A DNA stretch of 13,610 nucleotides. Origin: CAYMNU01 sp964391885 (GTDB taxonomy: Archaea; Altiarchaeota; Altiarchaeia; JAFGQM01). Every line of letters starts with the position of its first letter. Position 1 is the first letter of the stretch. Made by a program: the position numbers and the translations under genes. The notes beneath the pieces are model-generated. The model saw only the letters and a list, made by a program, of their open reading frames with translations, was not told the origin of the DNA and searched no databases. The stretch is from NCBI GenBank assembly GCA_964391885.1, contig CAYMNU010000019.1:1-13610 (forward strand), written 5' to 3'. This document shows, in pieces, positions 1 through 5,171 of this stretch.

Positions 1-240
1 CTTGCCATTGGGTGACCAGAGCACTAAACCGTGTATCTCCTGGGCGCAGTACTTTGGGCTGTACTTGATGCCAGCCCTTGAGAAGCCTTTCATGCTCAGA
101 CCCTCTGCACAGCGCTTGGGAGAGCCGATGTCAGCGTCTTTTTCAAGCACCAGCACGCTCATGCCCCGCTCTGCCATGGTCTTGGCAGTCATGCTGCCTG
201 CCGGGCCCGCGCCGACAACAATGGCATCGTAGTCAGTCAT
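1..240 (-). CDS. Geranylgeranyl reductase family FAD protein (N-terminal 80 residues only)
   Basis: Partial gene: starts at 240 and leaves the left edge in frame after 80 codons. Family role: FAD-dependent reduction of the geranylgeranyl double bonds of archaeal ether lipids at the membrane. Visible evidence: the product opens MTDYDAIVVGAGPAG, a Rossmann dinucleotide-binding fold with G10-x-G12-x-x-G15. A strand ending in E33 (VLVLEKD) is the usual FAD-ribose contact. The segment P41-K-R-C44-A-E-G matches the Cys-containing motif of archaeal geranylgeranyl reductases. The ATG immediately precedes the first beta strand, so the start is secure. It lies 42 bp downstream of a ferredoxin gene on the same strand, which fits electron supply to this enzyme. 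Related flavoenzymes of the same superfamily (FixC-like) cannot be excluded because the C-terminal two thirds is missing. Confidence 0.85.
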   Translation of the reverse strand, partial: MTDYDAIVVGAGPAGSMTAKTMAERGMSVLVLEKDADIGSPKRCAEGLSMKGFSRAGIKYSPKYCAQEIHGLVLWSPNGK

Positions 241-282
241 CTTTAGGTTATCTTTTTAATATCGGATTCAAGCGCAATAAGA

Positions 283-456
283 TTATTCTATCGTCATGGC
301 CCTGACCGGGCACATGAGGACGCAGCTCTTGCAGTTGATGCACTTATCAGCATCGACTATTATTCTAGTCTCATCAAGGGTTATTGCTCCCGTCGGGCAA
401 ACCCCGACACAGCCCCCGCAGTGGATGCAAAGGGCCTGGTTGTTCACTGCGACCAT
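283..456 (-). CDS. Small 2[4Fe-4S] ferredoxin
   Basis: A 57-residue soluble electron carrier with two complete cluster motifs, C10-x2-C13-x2-C16-x3-C20-P and C39-x2-C42-x2-C45-x3-C49-P, separated by the usual D/T-rich linker. The length and the pseudo-twofold layout are those of a clostridial-type bacterial/archaeal ferredoxin. Each fourth Cys is followed by Pro. It is the first gene of a minus-strand pair with the geranylgeranyl reductase. In Methanosarcina acetivorans a ferredoxin encoded next to the reductase is known to support full saturation of archaeal lipids, so the same role is inferred here. A TATA-like box (478-485) sits about 26 nt upstream of the ATG, pointing to a leaderless transcript and supporting this start. 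It could also serve other oxidoreductases. Confidence 0.93.
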   Translation of the reverse strand: MVAVNNQALCIHCGGCVGVCPTGAITLDETRIIVDADKCINCKSCVLMCPVRAMTIE

Positions 457-477
457 CGTCTTAATTGATTTATTATG

Positions 478-485
478 TATATAAA
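478..485 (-). promoter_or_regulatory. TATA box of the ferredoxin gene (leaderless)
   Basis: On the minus strand this reads TTTATATA, preceded by an A/G-rich stretch (AAAAG) in the BRE position. Its centre is about 26 nt from the ATG at 456, the normal archaeal TATA-to-start-site spacing, so transcription should begin at or next to the start codon. On the plus strand the same bases read TATATAAA and could direct the opposite gene (543 onward), with a start site near 508 and a short leader. Confidence 0.6.
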
Positions 486-507
486 CTTTTAATGATTATT
501 AAAAGTT
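484..507. repeat. Perfect inverted repeat in the divergent intergenic region
   Basis: Arms AACTTTTAAT (484-493) and ATTAAAAGTT (498-507) are exact reverse complements around a 4-base spacer. The repeat touches the shared TATA element at 478-485, on the side where a BRE for the ferredoxin promoter would sit. This geometry suits an operator for a dimeric regulator, or TFB/TBP recruitment in both directions. An AT-rich chance palindrome is the alternative. Confidence 0.5.
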
Positions 508-542
508 GTTGGATTATTAAGCGTTTGACCTATAAATACATC

Positions 543-1094
543 ATGATAGTGATAGGTATAGACCTAGCCGGAAGCGAAAAAAACAGTACGGGCTTCTGTA
601 TATTGAAAAGCGACGGGACGTCAAAAATACTGAAGACCATGCTACTCCGAAAGGATGAGGATATAATCTTTCAATGCGACCTGCTCAATCCCGACCTTAT
701 AGCCATAGATGCACCGCTAACCCCTGCAAGGAACGCCTATATGAGGCCTTGCGATGAGGAGCTTGCGGAGTATGGGGCCCTGCCACATAGCCTCAGGGGG
801 ATGGCTTACCTTGTGGAACGCGGTTTAAAGCTGGGGAATGCCCTCAAGAGCAAGCACAAAGTGATTGAAGTCTACAACAATGCCACTGCCAAGATACTTG
901 GATATCATGATAAGAAGGATATAGATATGCAAAAGCATCTGGCTCATATGCTCGGCGGGGAGCTAAAAGAGCGGATTATGAAGAGAGATGAACTTGACGC
1001 TATTTCCGCAGCACTCACGGGTTTCTTGTATCTTCAAGGCAAAACCGTCGAAGTGGGGGATGAGGAAGGCAAAATCATAATCCCGAAGGTCTAG
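543..1094 (+). CDS. DUF429 family protein, predicted RNase H-fold nuclease
   Basis: 183 residues. The protein resembles DUF429 / COG2410-type predicted nucleases with an RNase H-like fold; no substrate is known. Visible features: the opening strand MIVIGIDLAG with D7, a second strand ending DLIAIDAPLTP with D56, the R68-P-C-D-E-E-L and G78-A-x-P-x-S motifs of the family, VIEVYNNATAK with E109, and a C-terminal DELDAISAALTG helix with D152. D7, D56, E109 and D152 are the plausible metal-binding acidic set. The family motif usually has a Pro after the Tyr of 'EVY'; here it is Asn. The start at 543 is chosen because the family begins at this strand; an in-frame ATG at 465 would add 26 unrelated residues across the promoter. 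A T-rich stretch follows the stop. Confidence 0.75.
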   Translation: MIVIGIDLAGSEKNSTGFCILKSDGTSKILKTMLLRKDEDIIFQCDLLNPDLIAIDAPLTPARNAYMRPCDEELAEYGALPHSLRGMAYLVERGLKLGNALKSKHKVIEVYNNATAKILGYHDKKDIDMQKHLAHMLGGELKERIMKRDELDAISAALTGFLYLQGKTVEVGDEEGKIIIPKV

Positions 1095-1095
1095 G

Positions 1096-1138
1096 TTTTT
1101 CTTGACGGGTATCATGAAAATCAGGTTTAGTTTTTTAA
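1096..1138 (+). terminator. T-rich termination region after the DUF429 gene
   Basis: Two T-runs follow the stop codon: TTTTTCTT at 1096-1103 and TTTTTT at 1131-1136. Archaeal termination commonly needs only U-rich RNA without a hairpin. The second run overlaps a candidate TATA element for the next gene, so part of this region may serve as promoter instead. Confidence 0.35.
1131..1138 (+). promoter_or_regulatory. Candidate TATA-like element for the 1161-5157 gene run
   Basis: TTTTTTAA is centred about 26 nt before the ATG at 1161, the spacing expected for a leaderless archaeal transcript. It would start the run of closely spaced plus-strand genes. The sequence is a weak TATA match, and the more TATA-like bases nearer the ATG (ATATAATTTATAAAA) are too close to act as one. 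Confidence 0.35.
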
Positions 1139-1160
1139 TGCCCTCATATAATTTATAAAA

Positions 1161-1517
1161 ATGATTAATGTGCTGTCTGCATTCGTGCTACTGAATTTCT
1201 TCGGCATCGGCCAGATGAGCGCCGATGTTATGTTCGGACTGAAGATAGTCGCGCTGGTGATGGTCTACGGCTACATGCACATGAACCTGGGCGGTGGCAT
1301 GCTCTCCACTGCTATATTCCTTATCTTCGCTTACTGGTTTGTGCTTGAGAACAACGGCATGCTGGCCATAATGGTGCTTGTGCTGTTCTTCCTGACCATA
1401 CACGGCTTTGACATACTGTGGGGCGGGGACATAATCAAAGGCAATATGGGCGAGCGCATGGCTAGGCGCCAAGGCGCCATGGAACATGCGCCATTTAGGG
1501 CTAGAGTACCACCATAA
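1161..1517 (+). CDS. Small polytopic membrane protein, unknown function
   Basis: 118 residues, not recognised as any named family. It has four hydrophobic stretches, roughly residues 2-17, 22-40, 46-62 and 66-84, separated by very short loops (HMNLGGG, ENNG). A basic, mostly hydrophilic tail follows from about residue 93 (GERMARRQG...FRARVPP). Loops and tail suggest an integral membrane protein with its basic end in the cytoplasm. Only 13 bp separate it from the next small membrane protein, so the two are probably co-transcribed and may act together. Coding support: membrane-protein composition kept over the whole frame, an upstream TATA-like element, and tight packing with its neighbours. 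A longer antisense frame overlaps it but has no recognisable features. Confidence 0.7.
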   Translation: MINVLSAFVLLNFFGIGQMSADVMFGLKIVALVMVYGYMHMNLGGGMLSTAIFLIFAYWFVLENNGMLAIMVLVLFFLTIHGFDILWGGDIIKGNMGERMARRQGAMEHAPFRARVPP

Positions 1518-1530
1518 ATGAATTATTAAA

Positions 1531-1773
1531 ATGGGACTTTTGGACGACCTCGGGACTATAGAACTGCTTATCAAGCTCTTCCTAGTCATGACAATATTCG
1601 GCTTTGTCAGGAACTGGACTGGGAATACTACAATTGCCCTTGTCGTAGGCGGCATACTTGTATATCTCTTTGTCTTCCAGTATCCTGTAGTCGGCTTCAG
1701 CTATTTAGTGCTATCTCACATATTCGTGCTGATATTCTTCATTTGGCTGATGTTCACAATCCTGCCCAAGTAG
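1531..1773 (+). CDS. Small three-helix membrane protein, unknown function
   Basis: 80 residues with three hydrophobic segments at about 10-26, 32-50 and 54-77, and almost no soluble part. A short acidic N-terminus (MGLLDDLGTIE) and a single terminal Lys flank them. No family is recognised. It lies between another small membrane protein (13 bp gap) and the radical SAM gene (19 bp gap), consistent with one transcript. No Shine-Dalgarno sequence precedes the ATG; the context is the A/T-rich ATTATTAAA seen at several starts in this window. Confidence 0.7.
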   Translation: MGLLDDLGTIELLIKLFLVMTIFGFVRNWTGNTTIALVVGGILVYLFVFQYPVVGFSYLVLSHIFVLIFFIWLMFTILPK

Positions 1774-1792
1774 CTTAGCCGGTAATTTAAAA

Positions 1793-3523
1793 ATGGCAAG
1801 ACTGACGCTCGTTGAGAGGCAGGACGCGCCCCTCCGATGCGTGCCTGACCTGGGTATAGCCCATCTTCTGGGGCAGTGCAAGGAAAAGGGGGTACCTGCA
1901 CGCCTTGTACAGGGCTCGCCGCTGACACTCTCCTGCCTTTTAGATGGGTCAGTCTTTGAAAATTTCTGCAGGAGATATAAAAGGGAAGTTAGGGAAAGGG
2001 GTGAAGCATGGTTGAGAGAATTCCTCGGCTTCAATTATGGCATAGCGACTTCCGACAACATCTGGGACAAAACCAACCCCGACGCGCTGGCAGACCTCGC
2101 GGGGCTTCTTTCTTTTATGAAAAAGGATCTTTGGCCGGACTGGCTCCCTAGCTACATGTTTGACGAGATAAAAAAGACCAGACCGGATATCGTAGGCTTC
2201 TCACTATGGGATTTTTATGGGAATCGAGGAATACGCGATGCTGTTGCCAAAACCATAAAACAAGTCAGGGAAGAATTGGAAGTGCCCATACTCATCGGCG
2301 GACCCGGGACTGTGACGGCCTCTGCGAGAAAAGATATCTTTAAGATATTCAAGCCTGATGCCATAGTCCACCACGAGGGCGAGGAGGCCCTGTTCGATGC
2401 TATCAGAATGCTGGAAAATGGGAGTATGGAAAGGCTAGACAATATAAGCTATGAGGGCTATGACGGAAATAGCAAGCCCGTGGAAGACCTGGATTCCCTG
2501 GCACTTCCCGACTTTTCCCAGTACAGCCTCAAAAAATTCTTTTTGCCGGCGCGGGTGCTGCCGCTTATGACCAGCAGGGGCTGCCCATGGGCCAGGTGCG
2601 CCTTCTGCAGCCACCATGCGACCTACAAAGGCTACAGGGAATTGAGCCCGGGGCGATTGGCGGAAGCAATAGAGGCATGCAAAAAAGAGGGTGCAGAGAT
2701 GATAATGTTTCACGACGAGGCCCTTACTGCAAGCCGCTCCGAGAAACTTTTGAAAAGCCTTCCGGAGGCTTATTATTATGCATATACCCGCCCAAGCGGG
2801 TTCAGCAGGCGGCTACTCAACGAGATGTATAACAAAGGCTTCCGCGTGCTTGTGTGGGGCGTAGAATCAGGCTCGCAGGCGACCCTGGATTCTATGAGGA
2901 AGGGGACAAATATTGAGGAAATAGAGCGCATGCTGCGCGATGCGCATGGAGCGGGCATAACGAACGCAGCCTTCATGATGTTTGGCTTCCCGGGCGAGAC
3001 CCGCGAAAGGGCAGAGGAGACTGTTTCGTTTCTGGAGAGGAATGCGGATTACATAGAGCGCCATGCCTCTTCGCAATTCAGGCTTGAAGAAGGTTCACCG
3101 ATATGGGTGCAGCCCGCTATTTGGGGAGTTAAGAGAAATGGCTTCAAATATAGCGTGGAAGAGGGCATGCAGGAAAAAGAGGCTTCCTCATTTTTATCAA
3201 GCCTCAACTCACGGGAGCTGCGTACTGCTGCGAACACCATGTATTACATGCCAGGGGACTCAGAGATGCGCGCCTATTTCTTCATGCAGGCCGTTTACGG
3301 AGAAGGGGAGGGTGATTATCCAGTAAGGAACGGCATCCTTGTGGGGCGAGAGATACTGCCTTCGCTACTAACAAAAGAGAATATGAGGCCCAGGCTCTCG
3401 CTCAGCGAAAAGCAGCTGGAGATTTATAGGAAATGCGACGGTGCGCACAAGATGGGCGAGACGGGCTTTGAGGAATATCCTTATGTCGTGCGCTACAAAA
3501 GGTTTTTTAAACAGCTCCCATAA
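1793..3523 (+). CDS. B12-binding-type radical SAM protein
   Basis: 576 residues. The C-terminal half is a radical SAM domain that would cleave S-adenosylmethionine with a [4Fe-4S] cluster. The N-terminal part resembles a cobalamin-binding Rossmann domain: P131-D-I-V-G-F-S strand, GGP at 169-171, and a 'PDAIVHHEGEEAL' segment around 188-200. As in many class B radical SAM enzymes, no DxHxxG histidine loop is visible. The cluster motif is C264-x4-C269-x-F-C272 (SRGCPWARCAFC), one residue longer than the classical CX3CX2C. Downstream elements fit the partial TIM barrel: FHDEALT, VWGVESGSQATLDSMRKGT, and MFGFPGET. An insertion of about 80 residues separates the first strand of the B12 domain (DLGIAHLL, ~19-26) from the rest. 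The substrate cannot be told; a methyl transfer or ring rearrangement is possible. It sits between small membrane proteins and a tail-anchored coiled-coil protein. Confidence 0.85.
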   Translation: MARLTLVERQDAPLRCVPDLGIAHLLGQCKEKGVPARLVQGSPLTLSCLLDGSVFENFCRRYKREVRERGEAWLREFLGFNYGIATSDNIWDKTNPDALADLAGLLSFMKKDLWPDWLPSYMFDEIKKTRPDIVGFSLWDFYGNRGIRDAVAKTIKQVREELEVPILIGGPGTVTASARKDIFKIFKPDAIVHHEGEEALFDAIRMLENGSMERLDNISYEGYDGNSKPVEDLDSLALPDFSQYSLKKFFLPARVLPLMTSRGCPWARCAFCSHHATYKGYRELSPGRLAEAIEACKKEGAEMIMFHDEALTASRSEKLLKSLPEAYYYAYTRPSGFSRRLLNEMYNKGFRVLVWGVESGSQATLDSMRKGTNIEEIERMLRDAHGAGITNAAFMMFGFPGETRERAEETVSFLERNADYIERHASSQFRLEEGSPIWVQPAIWGVKRNGFKYSVEEGMQEKEASSFLSSLNSRELRTAANTMYYMPGDSEMRAYFFMQAVYGEGEGDYPVRNGILVGREILPSLLTKENMRPRLSLSEKQLEIYRKCDGAHKMGETGFEEYPYVVRYKRFFKQLP

Positions 3524-3537
3524 TTAAGATAGACAAA

Positions 3538-3807
3538 ATGCCCCCAAAAGACAAGGATATACACAAAAAGATTGCAGATCTCGAAGCCAGGCACGGCAAG
3601 GTAGAAGACATCGGTGACGAGCTCAGGATAATCGGCAAGGAATATGCAGATATAAAGTCAAGGATTGAAGCTACTGATGTCCTTATCGACCATGTGATAC
3701 ACCAGCTGGACACTGAGAAAAAGATGCGCAGGGTGAACATGCTATTGGCCTTGGCGATACTGGCGATGGTGGCTCTGCTTGTAATTAGCATGGCAATGGG
3801 TTTTTAA
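3538..3807 (+). CDS. Short coiled-coil, tail-anchored membrane protein
   Basis: 89 residues, no recognised family. Residues about 6-62 are charged and heptad-like (IADLEARHGKVEDIGDELR... RIEATDVLIDHVIHQLDTE), predicting one long helix or coiled coil. A basic patch KKMRR (61-65) precedes a single membrane helix at about 67-86 and the chain ends at once, so it should be anchored by its tail with the helix in the cytoplasm. It starts 14 bp after the radical SAM stop and ends 39 bp before another tail-anchored coiled-coil gene, so the two share architecture and may interact. The ATG lies in AGACAAAATG without a Shine-Dalgarno. Confidence 0.7.
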   Translation: MPPKDKDIHKKIADLEARHGKVEDIGDELRIIGKEYADIKSRIEATDVLIDHVIHQLDTEKKMRRVNMLLALAILAMVALLVISMAMGF

Positions 3808-3816
3808 GCTTTTAAA

Positions 3817-3824
3817 GATAAAAT
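3817..3824 (+). promoter_or_regulatory. Candidate TATA box for the 436-aa coiled-coil gene
   Basis: GATAAAAT lies within an A/T-rich stretch (3801-3826) and is centred about 26 nt before the ATG at 3847. This spacing fits a leaderless transcript, so the coiled-coil gene may have its own promoter besides read-through from upstream. Confidence 0.4.
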
Positions 3825-3846
3825 TTGTCACTGAAAAGTAGTAAAG

Positions 3847-5157
3847 ATGGCGAAAGGCAAAGGAAGCAAGTATAAGTCCCCAGGGCCAGTAAGCAGAATA
3901 ACAGGACCTCGTGCCAATAAAAAGGGACCATATGCAGGCCAAAAATTAGTTAGGAAACATGAAGCTGCGCGCAGGGCGCTTGCCAGTGCCAGAAATGAGC
4001 TCGACGCCCAGAAAAGGGCAGCAGCCGATGCCAAAGCCGAGCAGCGCAGCTCAGATGCCGCAAAGAGGCAGGCCCTGCTTGAGAGGAGCAGGGCAACTGA
4101 ACAAGCTGAAGCATCAAGAAAAGAGATGAGAGCCCGCATGGCGCAGGGCGGCAAGAAAGCTGGGCAGGTTATAGCTCAAGAACGTGCTGCAGCTGCAAAG
4201 ATGCTTGGCGCTTCCAATCAAAACCTCCGGCGCATGCAAGAAGAGAGAAAACGCGTTGGTGAAGGCCTAAATTGGTCTATGAAAAGAGTCCAATCATTAA
4301 ATGCTGAGCTTCAAACCTTGAAAGCATCTGGGAGGGATGCGGACCAAGCAAGAATTAATGCCCTAACCACAGAGAAAAGCCAGTTACAAGAGCGCATGGG
4401 CCAATTAAGGGATATGCAGGGATCGCTAGCCACGCAAATACGGGATCATGAGGCTACAATAAGCGGGCTTAGAGAAAACCTTAACCAGTTCGGCGAGCGA
4501 ATGCAGGCCGCCGAGGAAGGACTGGCAAGAGAGTCAGGCAAGGTCACGGCCCGGAATAGGCAGATAAGGCAACTTAGAGCCGAGAGGAACGCGGCAATTA
4601 GGGAAGTGGAGGCTCTCAGAGCTAGAGGTATGAACACCCAGGGTGCAGAAGCGCGTGTGGAGCAGATAAATCAGATTATGCAAGAAGGGGGCGGGGTTAG
4701 ATTAACTGAAGACGGTAGATTAATCCGAACTCGAGATGGTGTCGTTATTTCTTACGGGCACAATGCTGCAGGTGGCCTGGGAGAGGCAAGGAACCTCCTA
4801 TCTGAACCTCAGTTTAACAGACTAATGGAAGCTATTGAAGGGGCCGGTGGCGGTAATAACCCTGCAGCTCAGGATGCCCTAAGAGCCAGGATAGCCGCCA
4901 TAGAATCATCAGCTAGCCTCAGCAGAGAACAAAAGCAAAAGATGATTCTCAAAGAATCCGACATTGAAGAAAAGAAAAAAACAAGTAGTGAAAAATTCGC
5001 TGCCGGTGCCAAGAACTTTGGAGAAGGGATGGGTGGTATAAGCAGGGGTTTTGGCGCTTTCCTAAACCCCGCTGCCATGAGCGGCTTGCTGATGATAGTC
5101 GTGATTATCCTGCTTACATGGATAGTTCTCCAGCTTTTCCCGATATTCACTTTTTAG
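3847..5157 (+). CDS. Long coiled-coil protein with basic head and C-terminal membrane anchor
   Basis: 436 residues, no recognised family. Order of parts: a basic, Gly/Pro-rich head (1-32, e.g. MAKGKGSKYKSPGPVSR); an Ala/Glu/Arg/Gln-rich helical region from about 33 to 280 with many heptads, likely a long coiled coil; a short non-helical segment near 280-305 (VRLTEDGRLIRTRDGVVISYG) that could be a small beta unit; a Gly/Asn break near 330-338; a second charged helix to about 390; a Gly/Phe linker; and one membrane helix at about 412-431 ending in FPIFTF. The likely topology is tail-anchored with a large cytoplasmic rod. The basic head could bind nucleic acid or ribosomes, giving a membrane tether, but this is inference. 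Low-complexity composition means similarity to other coiled coils would prove little. The gene converges on membrane-bound LonB, 14 bp away. Confidence 0.75.
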   Translation: MAKGKGSKYKSPGPVSRITGPRANKKGPYAGQKLVRKHEAARRALASARNELDAQKRAAADAKAEQRSSDAAKRQALLERSRATEQAEASRKEMRARMAQGGKKAGQVIAQERAAAAKMLGASNQNLRRMQEERKRVGEGLNWSMKRVQSLNAELQTLKASGRDADQARINALTTEKSQLQERMGQLRDMQGSLATQIRDHEATISGLRENLNQFGERMQAAEEGLARESGKVTARNRQIRQLRAERNAAIREVEALRARGMNTQGAEARVEQINQIMQEGGGVRLTEDGRLIRTRDGVVISYGHNAAGGLGEARNLLSEPQFNRLMEAIEGAGGGNNPAAQDALRARIAAIESSASLSREQKQKMILKESDIEEKKKTSSEKFAAGAKNFGEGMGGISRGFGAFLNPAAMSGLLMIVVIILLTWIVLQLFPIFTF

Positions 5158-5171
5158 AGGAAGATATACCG

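Noticed and set aside
531..538. TATAAATA as the promoter of the DUF429 gene
   Set aside because: It is only about 8 bases from the ATG at 543, so transcription would start inside the gene; the element at 478-485 is better placed.
465..542. 26-residue N-terminal extension of the DUF429 protein from an ATG at 465
   Set aside because: It crosses the divergent promoter and inverted repeat, and its residues do not resemble the family, which begins at the strand MIVIGIDLAG.
1188..1655. 155-residue minus-strand frame across the two small membrane genes
   Set aside because: Rich in His/Pro/Gln with no domain or membrane pattern; the plus-strand frames have clear membrane-protein composition and tight operon spacing.
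3799..3818. Possible hairpin around AAGCTT after the 89-aa gene
   Set aside because: The palindrome is imperfect and A/T-rich, and the region is better explained as the promoter of the next gene.
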